Of a DNA stretch of 64,000 nucleotides, positions 9,082 through 17,921 are shown piece after piece. Below the pieces are notes generated by a model. The model was not told the DNA's origin. It did not search any database and saw only the letters and a list, made by a program, of their open reading frames with translations. The stretch's first letter is position 1; every line of letters starts with the position of its first letter. Source of the DNA: Planctomycetota bacterium (GTDB taxonomy: Bacteria; Planctomycetota; UBA1135; GCA-002686595); assembly GCA_002686265.1 (NCBI GenBank), contig NZBA01000035.1:186001-250000 (forward strand), written 5' to 3'. Made by a program: the position numbers and the translations under genes.

Positions 9082-10195
9082 TCAGCCCCCGCCGCCCCCA
9101 CGCCGTCGCAGGTACTCCTCCATGAACTCGTCGATGTGGCCGTCTAGCACGGCCCCGACGTTGCCCTTCTCGGTGTTCGTGCGGTGGTCCTTGACCATCT
9201 GGTAGGGCTGCATGACGTAGCTGCGGATCTGGCTCCCGAAGGCGATTTCGCCCTTGGCCCCGTACAGCTTGGCCAGCTCCTTGTCCCGCTCGGCCTCGCG
9301 CATCTGCACGATCTTGGCCTTGAGCAGCTTGAGGGCCGTGGCCCGGTTCTTGTGCTGGCTGCGCTCGTTCTGGCAGCGCACGACGATCCCGGTCGGGATG
9401 TGGGTCATGCGCACCGCGGACTCCGTCTTGTTCACGTGCTGGCCGCCCGCGCCGCCCGCGCGCATGGTGTCGATCTTGAGGTCCGCCTCGGCGATCTCGA
9501 TACCGGTGTCGTCGGCGACCTCGGGTGAGACATCGACCGACGCAAAGGCGGTGTGGCGCCGATTCTGAGCATCGAAGGGACTGATGCGCACGAGCCGGTG
9601 GACGCCGGTTTCCGCCTTGAGGTAGCCGAAGGCGAAGGGGCCTTCGATGAAGAGGGTCGCAGAGCGGATGCCCGCCTCGGGCTCCTCGAGGCGGTCGACC
9701 TCGCTCACGTCGAAGCCGCGGCGCTCGGCCCAGCGCACGTACATGCGAAACAGCATGTCCGCCCAGTCGCAGGAGTCCACTCCGCCCGCGCCAGCCGAGA
9801 TGGCGAGGTAGGCGTTGCAGCGATCCTGGGGCCCGCCGAGCATGACCCGGAACTCCAGTTCGGCGAGTCCCTCGGCGACGCGGCCCAGAGCCTCCTCGAT
9901 CTCGTCGGCGACGAGCTCCTCACCCCCCTCGGCCCCCATCTCGGCGAAAGTCTCCGCTTCCTCGAGAGCGGTCACGACGGTGTGGATCGGATCGACCACC
10001 GAGAGGGCGATCTTCTTCTCGCCGATCAACCTCTGCGCGCGCTCCTGGTCGGACCAGAAGCCGGCCTCCATCTCGGCCTCGGCTATCTCGCCCAGGCGTG
10101 CGTCGAGGGCTGTGTAGTCAAAGACTCTCCTTCAGCTGATCCAGCCGGCGGAGGTACTCACGGGCGAGGTCCTGGTTGTCCTTGAGCGAAGCCAT
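9082..10195 (-). CDS. prfB: Peptide chain release factor 2, expressed by programmed +1 frameshift
   Basis: RF2 recognises UAA and UGA stops and triggers peptide release. The gene starts at ATG 10195 ([10 protein letters not shown]), reads 25 codons, meets TGA at 10120-10118 in the context CTT TGA C, and must shift +1 into the main frame (GAC at 10119) to give about 370 aa, close to the E. coli length of 365. The main frame contains the SPF anticodon-like tripeptide ([12 protein letters not shown]) and the GGQ catalytic loop ([12 protein letters not shown]). The short in-frame part alone is a 25-residue peptide. It follows pepP on the same strand after 52 bases and is probably co-transcribed. 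RF2 competes for UGA with Sec insertion, which matters given the two UGA-containing genes in this window. Confidence 0.95.
10117..10132 (-). promoter_or_regulatory. RF2 programmed frameshift site
   Basis: Minus strand AAGGAG-AGT-CTT-TGA-C. An internal Shine-Dalgarno (AAGGAG) lies exactly 3 bases before the slippery CTT, followed by the UGA and C. This is the E. coli prfB arrangement with the same spacing. It gives autoregulation: low RF2 favours shifting. Confidence 0.93.
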
Positions 10196-10247
10196 GGTGC
10201 GGCGGATTCTAGCGGCAGAGCGATCGGCGAGCGAGGGCCGGGCCTCC

Positions 10248-11642
10248 TCAGCGCCCGCCCGCCAGGGCGTCGAGCACGCCCTCTTCCGCCCACAAGGCCT
10301 CGATCTCCTCTCGCGCGCGCGGAATGCCGGCGGTGATGACCTCGCATCCCTCGGGGGTGATCACGACCACGTCTTCGATACGGATGCCGATGCCGGTCTC
10401 CTTCTCGTACAGGCCGGGTTCGATCGTGAAGGCCACGCCGACCTCGAGCGGCTTGCGGGCGGAGCCGACGTCGTGCACCTCCATGCCGATGTAGTGGGTC
10501 GCGGCGTGCGCGAGGAAGTCGCCCAAGCCCCGCTCGCGCAGGACCTCCGTGCAGGCGGCGTTGACGTCGGCCATGCGCGCGCCGGGGCGCGCCGCCTGGA
10601 TGCCCGCCGCCTGGGCGGCCAGCACGGCATCGTAGAGCTCGGCCTGGCGCTCGCTGAACCGCCCACCAACGGGCCACGTACGGGTGATGTCGGTCGTGTA
10701 GTGGTTGAACTCCGGCCCGTAGTCGATCAACACGACCTCTCCGTCGCGCATCACGCGGTCGTTGGCGCTGTAGTGCAGGACCAGCGAGTTCGATCCCGAG
10801 CCCACGATCGGATGGTAGGCCGCCCCCGCCGCGCCTTCCCGCAGGTGCATCCAGCCCATCAGGGCACCGAGCTCCCACTCTCCCAGGCCGGGCCGCGTGG
10901 AGCGGATGGCCTCGTTCATGGCCGCCACCCCCGCGCGCGCCGCCCCGCGCATGGCCTCGACCTCCTCGGGCGTCTTCGCTCGGCGCAGCTCGCTCAGCAC
11001 CTTCGTCGCGTCCTGCGCCTTGCGGCCGAAGCGCTGTTGGAGCTGCTCGCGGAAGGCCCGCTCTCGGCTGGCGCGCCCGTCGAGGGGGTCCGCGGCCCGC
11101 GCACGGTCGGCGGGGATCGCGCGGTCGAAGCAATCCCCGAGCCCGATGTAGGGGTGCATGGAGATCCACAGGGGCCGGTCCTCGCCGAGCAACTCCTCGA
11201 GAAACCCGTCGAGCTCCTTGTTCGAGCGCACCTCGCCCAGGCCGCTGACCTCCCCGACCCAGGCGTCTTCGACGTCCCAGACCTCGCCCTCCCAGGCTTC
11301 CTTCCAGGGGTTTGCGTCGCGCAGGAAGAGCCCCTCCCGGCCGCTTTCGACGTCCATCACGAGCGCCGCGCCGGGGCTCTCGATCCCCGTCAGGTACCAG
11401 AAGGTCTTGTCTTGGCGAAAGGCGTGGTAGCCGCGGGTCTCCCCGAGGCCGCGGATCACGAACACTCCCTTGTCGAGCTCCTCACGCAACCGCGCGCGCC
11501 GTCCGGCGTGGAACTCCCGGCCGAGGCCGCACCGCGGGGCGGCGGGGGTCCCATCCTCAGGCGGCGTTGACTGGCGGGCGAGAGCGAAGGAGCCGCATAG
11601 AGGGAGCGAGAGAGTGAGCGCGATCCAGTGGGAGCGATTCAT
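10248..11642 (-). CDS. pepP: Exported Xaa-Pro aminopeptidase (M24B)
   Basis: 464 residues with a signal peptide (MNRSHWIALTLSLPLCGSFA), so probably periplasmic, unlike cytoplasmic E. coli PepP. An aminopeptidase P N-terminal domain (~40-190) precedes a pita-bread M24 domain. The five metal ligands are visible: Asp in LIDYGPE, Asp in TTDITRTW, His in THYIGMEVHDVG, Glu in FTIEPGLY and Glu in RIEDVVVI. It removes N-terminal residues before proline. It lies upstream of prfB on the same strand and is divergent from sfsA across only 32 bases. Confidence 0.92.
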   Translation of the reverse strand: MNRSHWIALTLSLPLCGSFALARQSTPPEDGTPAAPRCGLGREFHAGRRARLREELDKGVFVIRGLGETRGYHAFRQDKTFWYLTGIESPGAALVMDVESGREGLFLRDANPWKEAWEGEVWDVEDAWVGEVSGLGEVRSNKELDGFLEELLGEDRPLWISMHPYIGLGDCFDRAIPADRARAADPLDGRASRERAFREQLQQRFGRKAQDATKVLSELRRAKTPEEVEAMRGAARAGVAAMNEAIRSTRPGLGEWELGALMGWMHLREGAAGAAYHPIVGSGSNSLVLHYSANDRVMRDGEVVLIDYGPEFNHYTTDITRTWPVGGRFSERQAELYDAVLAAQAAGIQAARPGARMADVNAACTEVLRERGLGDFLAHAATHYIGMEVHDVGSARKPLEVGVAFTIEPGLYEKETGIGIRIEDVVVITPEGCEVITAGIPRAREEIEALWAEEGVLDALAGGR

Positions 11643-11674
11643 GACCCGGACCAGAATACCCGTACACTGCGCGC

Positions 11675-12376
11675 GTGCGCATCGAGAAGCCCATTCTGGA
11701 AGGACGGCTGCGGCGGCGCTACAAGCGCTTCCTAGCCGATGTGGAGCTCCCCGACGGAGAGCTCTTGACCGTCCACTGCCCCAACCCCGGCCGCCTCCAG
11801 GGCTGTTTGGGTGACGCCGCCGAGGTGATCCTGCGGGACAGCGAGGACGGTAACCGCAAGCTGCGCTACACCCTGCAGACCGTGCGCGTCGGGCGGCACT
11901 GGGTGAACGTGGACACTTCCCTGCCCAACGCCGTCGTCGCCGAGGCCATCGAGGCCGGCGCCATCGAGGAGCTCGCGGGCTACGACTCCCTGCGCCGCGA
12001 GGTCGCCTACGGGAGGAACAGCCGCATCGACATCCTGCTCGAAGGCAAGAGCGGCGAGCGCTGCTACGTGGAGGTCAAGTGCACGACCCTGGTGGAACAC
12101 CGCGTCGCCATGTTCCCCGACGCGGTCACCGCCCGCGGGCTGAAGCACCTCGTGGAGCTCTCGCGCATGGTCGCCGAGGGGCACCGGGCGGTGATGTTCT
12201 ACTTCATCAGTCGCGCCGATGCGCGGCGCTTCGAGCCCGCCGATCACATCGACCCGGCCTACGGCGACGGCCTGCGCGAGGCCGTCGCGGCGGGTGTCGA
12301 GATGATCGCCTACTCCGCCAGCGTCACGCCACAGCGCCTCGAGCTGGCCGCGCCGGTGAAGATCACCATCCCCTGA
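11675..12376 (+). CDS. sfsA: SfsA family protein (sugar fermentation stimulation homologue)
   Basis: 233 residues from a GTG start (MRIEKPILEG), the usual length. It shows the family signatures TVHCPNPGRL near the N-terminus, RIDILLE, and CYVEVKCTTLVE, followed by FPDAVTARGLKHL. The core resembles a PD-(D/E)xK nuclease fold with an OB-like N-terminal part. The biochemical role is poorly defined; it was named from E. coli maltose-gene effects. A TACACT hexamer within the 32-base divergent spacer could be its -10. Confidence 0.93.
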   Translation: MRIEKPILEGRLRRRYKRFLADVELPDGELLTVHCPNPGRLQGCLGDAAEVILRDSEDGNRKLRYTLQTVRVGRHWVNVDTSLPNAVVAEAIEAGAIEELAGYDSLRREVAYGRNSRIDILLEGKSGERCYVEVKCTTLVEHRVAMFPDAVTARGLKHLVELSRMVAEGHRAVMFYFISRADARRFEPADHIDPAYGDGLREAVAAGVEMIAYSASVTPQRLELAAPVKITIP

Positions 12377-12395
12377 CCGGTCGGAGCCGTCCGGG

Positions 12396-13490
12396 CTAGA
12401 GCGCGACCTCGTAGTCGTCGGTGGCGCCAGCGATGGGATAGCGCGGGCCGCCGGGGCCGCCCACGCTCTGCTTCCACGGGTCGGGCCGCGACAGCGGCCT
12501 GACGACCGCGCGGCTGACGACGACGGCGGCCTGGTAGCGCGCTCCGCGCGTCACGACACGCCACATCAAGACGACCAGACCTACGGCGGGCAGGGCGAGC
12601 CAGCGCAAGGTCGAGGGGTCGGCGATCAGGCTCCGCTCGACGCCGCGAGCCAGGAACGAAGCGCCGACGATGACGACGCCTTCGACCAACAGCAGGGCCA
12701 GCATGGGCCGCAGGGTCTGGATCGGATGGCGCAGCATCGTGAAGAGCGTCCACAGGCCCGCGCCGAGCGTTGAGCGCGTGTCGTGCAGGGCGATGCGCGT
12801 ACGGCTGTAGTCGGCCCAGGTGAGGGTCAGGCCGAAGGCCGTGGCCATCAGTCCGGCCTGCGCCGCACGCACGAACCAAACTCCCCACTCCGAGTCGAGC
12901 GTCTCGAGATTCCCGTGGTCGAAGGCCTCGATGCCCAGCCAACCTTCGAGGACGAAGCGCTCCCAGGGCCAGTCGTAGAACACCCACCCCCACAGGGACA
13001 GGACCAGCAAGCTCAGGAGCATGAGGCGGAAGAAGCGCCAGAAATAGCACGAACCCCCGTAGAAGAAGCGCCTCAGGGAGTGCCCCTCGGTGCGCTCGAG
13101 GATGATCTGCAGCCAGCCTCCGGCGCTGAACGCGCCGAACAGGATCATCAGCAGGGACGCTATCGCCCCCAGGCGGCCCGTAGCGCCGTCGAGCAGATTC
13201 ATGTCGGCGTAATGATCCGTGCGGAACCCGGGGTCGACGCGGTCGGGAGCGTCGGCCAGCGCGCCGAGGGTGTAGACCATGCTCCCCGGCTCGTAGCGAT
13301 GGTCGAGGGCCTGTTCGTACCAGCCGAACTGAGAGTAGGAAACGGCCAGGGCCAAGGCGCAGGTCACCGCCCAGATCATCACCCAAATCGGCGCGCGCCC
13401 GATCGCCGCGTTCAGGGCGCGCAAGAAGAGGAAGCGCTGCGCGAGCGAGGCCTTCTCGGGGGGCGTGGCGGGGAGAGACGGCGCGTCCAT
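12396..13490 (-). CDS. Multi-pass inner-membrane protein of unknown function
   Basis: 364 residues with about six hydrophobic helices: PIWVMIWAVTCALALAVSYS, a second around LGAIASLLMILFGAF, FRLMLLSLLVLSLWGWVFY, a fourth near GLMATAFGLTLTW, LALLLVEGVVIVGASF and one around LALPAVGLVVLMW. The loops contain many Trp, Arg and Glu. No family motif is recognised; the general form resembles membrane scaffold or transporter-permease proteins. The ATG lies one base after the stop of the M1 peptidase gene (TGACATG), so the two are translationally coupled and probably act together. Confidence 0.75.
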   Translation of the reverse strand: MDAPSLPATPPEKASLAQRFLFLRALNAAIGRAPIWVMIWAVTCALALAVSYSQFGWYEQALDHRYEPGSMVYTLGALADAPDRVDPGFRTDHYADMNLLDGATGRLGAIASLLMILFGAFSAGGWLQIILERTEGHSLRRFFYGGSCYFWRFFRLMLLSLLVLSLWGWVFYDWPWERFVLEGWLGIEAFDHGNLETLDSEWGVWFVRAAQAGLMATAFGLTLTWADYSRTRIALHDTRSTLGAGLWTLFTMLRHPIQTLRPMLALLLVEGVVIVGASFLARGVERSLIADPSTLRWLALPAVGLVVLMWRVVTRGARYQAAVVVSRAVVRPLSRPDPWKQSVGGPGGPRYPIAGATDDYEVAL

Positions 13491-13491
13491 G

Positions 13492-16050
13492 TCAGCCTCC
13501 GATCCCCGCGAAGAAGTGCAGCAGGTGTGTGTACTGGTGAAACACGCGCTCGGACCAGCGCAGGGGCGCGAGGTCGTCCGCGACTCGGAACCACTGGTTG
13601 TCCGACATGTCCTGATCGAGGAAGTAGGCCCGCTCGGGGTCGAGCACCACCGAGCGCAGGCGTTTGTCCGCGGGCAGCTCGATCTTCCAGCGCAGCCAGC
13701 TCCGGGCGAGCTGCTGCTCGCGCGTCCAGGTGAACTCCAAGACTTCGCCGCCGCCCTCCTGATCTTCGGTGGACTCGGTGGATTCGATGGTCACGCGCCA
13801 CTTCAAGGGTAGGCAGAGCTCGCCCCTCCGGCGCAAGAGCACGCTCGCGACGCGCGGGTTCGCGGGTTCCTCCACCTCCTCGTCGGCTACGTCGGGTTCG
13901 GCATCGCCCTCGCTGTCATCCTCGCTCTCCTCGCTCTCGACGGGGTCGCCGACGACGGGCTCGTCCCGCTCCCCCTTGCGCCGCTCTTCGAAGCCGCCCT
14001 CGGCCGCGGGGAAGTAGCCCAGCTCGTCAGGCGCGGTGCTCTGGAAGACCTCGACGCTCCAATCTATGGTCCGAGTGCTCTCGAAGGCGTCCTCGAAGTA
14101 CCAGTCAACCTCCACTCCGGCTCCCTCTTGGAAGGACGCGTAGAAGTCCTGCGGGTAGGGGTGGCGGTAGCGCCACTCGCCGGCGTAGTGGCGCATGCCC
14201 GCCAGAAACGCGTCCTGCCCGACCAGGCCCGCTAGGGTGCGCAGGGCGACGGCCGGACGCGGGTAGCTGTTGGTGCGGTAGCTGGTGCGATCCACGTACT
14301 CCCACCCGTGGGTGGCGATCGGATCCGACTCGGGGTCGCGCAGGTAGCCGCTCCGGTCGCCCCAGCGCGGGTCGCTCCACGAGGGGACGAGGGTCAACAG
14401 TGGCTGGTCACGCCACCAGTTGACGAGCTCGCTCGGGCGCAGGGGCCGCGAGAAGGCTCGGCCGATCGTGCGCGCGTGCCAGAAGTCGGGAATCCAGTCC
14501 GCGCTCCAGCGCGCCGCCGTGACGGCGCTCCCCAGGCGGCCGCCGCCGGGGAGGGCGGTAACGCGGCGGCCCGAGAAGGGCAGGCCGAGATAGCTCGTCG
14601 TGTCGCGGCGCGGGCCGTAGACGCGCCAGAGAGCCTCGGAGTCCGCGTAGGAGTTGAAGCCCTCGTCCAGCCAGGCCGCCTCGAACTCGTTGTTCCCCAC
14701 CAATCCGTACCAGAACTGGTGGCCGCATTCGTGGACGGTCACGCTCTCGGGGCGGTACATGTCCTCGCTCGTGAACAGCGACGTCCCGCAGGTGAACAGG
14801 GTCGGGTACTCCATCCCGCCCGCGCCACCGCCGCCCCAGGCGGGATCGACGACGGTCACCTGCTCGTAGGGGTACTCGCCGAACCAAAGCCCGTAGAAGT
14901 ACAGCGCCGCGCTGGTGGCCTCGAAGTGGCGCCGCGCCTGATCTGAATGCTCGGGTTGGACGAGCACGCGCACCTTCACGTCGCGCAGGCGCAGCTCCTT
15001 GCCGAGGGCGCCCTCGGCCTGGTCTTGATCGGAGCGGTATTTCGTCCGCCACTCGTCGAAGTGGAACTCGAAGTTGTGAACCTCGTAATCGGGATCCGCC
15101 GTCCAGGTGAAGTCGTGTACCAGCGGTAGCTTCCCGAATTCGTCGGCCCGCAGGCGATCGAGGGGCGAGGGCGCCTCGAAGACCGCTTCGACCCGGTCCT
15201 CGCGGATGGCCTGGTCGACGCGCACACCCGAGCCGCCGATGCGGTCCGCGTAGGCGACGGGCAGGTCGAGGGCCACACGGTAGGTCCCGTAGTTGGAGTA
15301 GAACTCCGTCGAGGCGTGGAACTGGTGGCAGTTCCAGCCTCGCCCGCGCTCGTAGACGCCGAGCTTGGGGAACCACTGAGCGACGAACAAGAAGTCGTCC
15401 TTGGTGCCGGTCCGGCGGCGCACGCGCGGGAGCTGGGAGGTCCACTCGATTTCGATCTCCGCCGTTTGCCCGTCGATGATCTCGCGCGGGAGCTCGACGC
15501 TGATCACGCTGCGGTCCTGCTCGCGGACGAATCCCTCGCCCTCGGCCGCGGCCTCCCAGGTGTCGGGTTGGCGGTAGCGCAGGGTCGTGGTGACGTCAAC
15601 GCCGTCTACGAGCACGCGCGTGATCTCCTGCCAACCGAACCACCATTCGTGGTTGAGGTCCGCGACCGACCTCCCGCGCAAGTTCTCGCCCGCGCCGAGC
15701 AGGTGCGTGGAGCGGTTGTTCGAGAAGGCGTTCAGGTAGAGGTGAAACCACAGCTCGGAGACGCTCTCTCCGCTCTGGTTGGTCCAGGTCACCAGCTCCG
15801 AGCCGTCCAGGCTCCAGCGCATCAAGCCGCCGTCGCCTTCGCCCGCCTCCTCGAGTCGAGCGCCGATCTCGTAGTCCACGCGCGAGGAGCGCCCGTCTCG
15901 CGCGGGCGCTCGCGCGAGTGTCTCGTTCCCCTCCGCCGCCCCAGCCTCCTCTCCCGCCGCGGGGTCCTGGACGGCCCCGGCGAGTGGGGAGAGCAAGGCG
16001 AGGGCCGCGAAGTACGCTCGGAAGGGGCTCGTATCGGGGTGCGCTGTCAT
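13492..16050 (-). CDS. Exported M1-family (aminopeptidase N-like) zinc metallopeptidase
   Basis: 852 residues with a signal peptide (AYFAALALLSPLAGAVQ). After a beta-rich N-terminal domain comes the M1 substrate motif as GGMEYPTLF and the zinc site HECGHQFWYGLVGNNEFEAA near residue 440, with the third ligand Glu in the second half (HExxH-x18-E). A highly acidic Glu/Asp/Ser segment interrupts the C-terminal part (ESEESEDDSEGDAEPD), probably a linker. The start at 16050 was chosen for the signal peptide; the frame runs further upstream without one. It is translationally coupled to the following membrane protein. Likely a periplasmic aminopeptidase. Confidence 0.9.
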   Translation of the reverse strand: MTAHPDTSPFRAYFAALALLSPLAGAVQDPAAGEEAGAAEGNETLARAPARDGRSSRVDYEIGARLEEAGEGDGGLMRWSLDGSELVTWTNQSGESVSELWFHLYLNAFSNNRSTHLLGAGENLRGRSVADLNHEWWFGWQEITRVLVDGVDVTTTLRYRQPDTWEAAAEGEGFVREQDRSVISVELPREIIDGQTAEIEIEWTSQLPRVRRRTGTKDDFLFVAQWFPKLGVYERGRGWNCHQFHASTEFYSNYGTYRVALDLPVAYADRIGGSGVRVDQAIREDRVEAVFEAPSPLDRLRADEFGKLPLVHDFTWTADPDYEVHNFEFHFDEWRTKYRSDQDQAEGALGKELRLRDVKVRVLVQPEHSDQARRHFEATSAALYFYGLWFGEYPYEQVTVVDPAWGGGGAGGMEYPTLFTCGTSLFTSEDMYRPESVTVHECGHQFWYGLVGNNEFEAAWLDEGFNSYADSEALWRVYGPRRDTTSYLGLPFSGRRVTALPGGGRLGSAVTAARWSADWIPDFWHARTIGRAFSRPLRPSELVNWWRDQPLLTLVPSWSDPRWGDRSGYLRDPESDPIATHGWEYVDRTSYRTNSYPRPAVALRTLAGLVGQDAFLAGMRHYAGEWRYRHPYPQDFYASFQEGAGVEVDWYFEDAFESTRTIDWSVEVFQSTAPDELGYFPAAEGGFEERRKGERDEPVVGDPVESEESEDDSEGDAEPDVADEEVEEPANPRVASVLLRRRGELCLPLKWRVTIESTESTEDQEGGGEVLEFTWTREQQLARSWLRWKIELPADKRLRSVVLDPERAYFLDQDMSDNQWFRVADDLAPLRWSERVFHQYTHLLHFFAGIGG

Positions 16051-16265
16051 CTTGGTGCTCGTCGGGTGACGACCCTCACATGATGCGCAGGGGCGGGGAG
16101 GGCCACAAGGCCCGCGGACACAAACGCCGCGCGCGGGTGTACACGCGGCGCCGCTCCCACTCGGCGGAAAAAACTGCGCGGATCGGGGGCGAGACGGTAA
16201 AGCGATTCCACCTCGCAAGCCGATGTGCCTCCTGTGACCGCCCACTGACCGCACGGAGGCACGCG

Positions 16266-16931
16266 ATGGCCTTGCACCAGCGCCCCGAACACCCCCTAGA
16301 GCACCGACCCAACTCCCCGGACCCCTTCTCGAAGCACTCGATGGCCGAGGAGCTCCATGTCCCCCTGACGGCCCTGCGCGCCTCGGTCGAGGCCCTCGCC
16401 CGAGACTGTCCGCCGGACGCCCCTCCGGCGGCGCGCTTCGACGGCGTGATCTCCCAGGTCGTGCGCCTCGGCCGCCGGGTGCAGGACCTGATCGCCCTCT
16501 CCCACCCTCCGCCCCTGCGGCCGCTGCCCTGCTGCGTCGAGGAGATCGTCCGCGGAGCCGTCGCGGTGGTCCCCGAGAAGCACCGCTGCCGCGTCATCTT
16601 CGCCATCGACGAGCGCAGTGCGCGGCTGGTCGTAGACGGCCCGCTCTTCGCGCGCGCCCTCGGAGGCCTGCTCGAGGCGGTCGTCGACGACCATGGCGAG
16701 GCGCTGCTCCACGCCCACTCCCGAGACGGGACGGCCTCCTTCGGCATCCGCGCCCAGGGGCGGCGGCGGCGTTTCCCCGCGCCCTCGCCCCATCCGCGGA
16801 TCGGCGAGACCCTCGCGCGCCGCGAGATCGCCCGCATGGGCGGCGTGATCTCCGAGACCTCCTCGCGCTTCGGAACGGTCGGCCTTGCGGTCCGCCTTCC
16901 GGCGCACACCGCATCGGGAGGTGCCGCGTGA
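16266..16931 (+). CDS. Histidine-kinase-like protein with degenerate catalytic motifs
   Basis: 221 residues, preceded by GGAGG. It has an H-box-like region, MAEELHVPLTALRASVEAL. Aligned with the HisKA consensus S-H-E-L-R-T-P-L it reads A-E-E-L-H-V-P-L, so the phosphoacceptor His is Glu. The C-terminal half resembles an HATPase tail (ARREIARMGGVISETSSRFG, then GLAVRLP) but lacks a recognisable N-box Asn and DxGxG. No membrane segment or sensor domain is present, so it is cytoplasmic. Its stop overlaps the next gene's start by 4 bp (GTGA). It is probably a scaffold or pseudokinase in the three-gene signalling unit. Confidence 0.75.
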   Translation: MALHQRPEHPLEHRPNSPDPFSKHSMAEELHVPLTALRASVEALARDCPPDAPPAARFDGVISQVVRLGRRVQDLIALSHPPPLRPLPCCVEEIVRGAVAVVPEKHRCRVIFAIDERSARLVVDGPLFARALGGLLEAVVDDHGEALLHAHSRDGTASFGIRAQGRRRRFPAPSPHPRIGETLARREIARMGGVISETSSRFGTVGLAVRLPAHTASGGAA

Positions 16932-17905
16932 GCGTCAACGACCTGAACATCCTCGTCGTCGAGCGTGAACCCTCGGTGGCGCTGGTCATCTCCAGCGCGC
17001 TCGAGCGTCGTGGCCACGAGGTGGCCGTGGTCGCCACCGCCGTGGAGGCCCTCGAGAGGCCCTGCCCGGAGGTCCTCGTCACGCGCCTCGACCTCGGCGA
17101 GCGCACGGGCTTCGACCTCATGGCCGAGTTCCAGCGCCTCCCCGCGCCACCGCGTACGATCGTCTTCAGCCCCTCCCCGACCTCCGCGGAGTGCCGCCGG
17201 GCCTATCGCCTCGGGGCCAGCGGGTTCCTGTCGCAGCCGTTTCGGATCGACGAGCTGATCGCCTCGGTCGAGGCTTCCACGATGCGGCCGGCGGCGGTGT
17301 TCGAGCGGAGCTACTGCGCGGCGTCCGGCGCCGTCGAACGCTGCCCGCGCGAACTGGCGGCCTTCGCCCTGCGCTGCGCCGTCTCCCCCACGACCCGCGC
17401 CCGCATCGCGACCGCCGCCTCCGAACTGGTCGAGAACGCCGTCCGCCACGCATTCCTGGACGACACGGGTCTCGTGGAGGTGCGCGCGGTCATCGACGAC
17501 CGCGAGTGCGTCCTCAGCGTCACCGATAGTGGCCGGGGATTCGACGCCGACGGGCAAGACGAGGCGTCCGCGACGGGCTTGGCCCGCGTGCGGTGCCTCG
17601 CGGAGTCCCTCGAGATCAGCTCCAAGCCCGGCGGCGGCACGCGCGTGACGGCGCGCTTTGGCGCCTCCAGAGTCGACTTCGACGACGGGCGCACGGTCGA
17701 CCTCTCGGAATTCGACTACCTCACCCCGGACACGGTGCGCGAGGTCCTGCAGTCGATCGAGGTCGATGATCTAGGCGAGATCTTCCAGCTCTCGCCCTCC
17801 ATCGCGGTCGTGATCGGCCGCCTGCTGAACGGCTCCCGGTCCTCCCAGGCGCCCCTTGACCACGCCACCCCTCCTCCCTTCGCCCCTCCTTCCGACCGCT
17901 CGTGA
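16928..17905 (+). CDS. Receiver domain fused to an RsbW-type HATPase domain
   Basis: 325 residues from GTG. Residues ~5-120 are a receiver domain (NILVVEREPS; probable phosphoacceptor Asp in TRLDLGERTG), but the conserved Lys is Gln (FLSQPF). Residues ~135-245 are a GHKL ATPase of the anti-sigma/serine kinase kind, with N-box SELVENAVRHAF, G1 DSGRGFD and GGGTRVTARF, all apparently intact. The last ~75 residues are unassigned. This combination suggests a response regulator whose output is kinase or anti-sigma activity. It sits between the degenerate kinase and the AAA+ regulator on the same strand. Confidence 0.82.
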   Translation: MSVNDLNILVVEREPSVALVISSALERRGHEVAVVATAVEALERPCPEVLVTRLDLGERTGFDLMAEFQRLPAPPRTIVFSPSPTSAECRRAYRLGASGFLSQPFRIDELIASVEASTMRPAAVFERSYCAASGAVERCPRELAAFALRCAVSPTTRARIATAASELVENAVRHAFLDDTGLVEVRAVIDDRECVLSVTDSGRGFDADGQDEASATGLARVRCLAESLEISSKPGGGTRVTARFGASRVDFDDGRTVDLSEFDYLTPDTVREVLQSIEVDDLGEIFQLSPSIAVVIGRLLNGSRSSQAPLDHATPPPFAPPSDRS

Positions 17906-17921
17906 TCCTCGAGGTTCCGTC

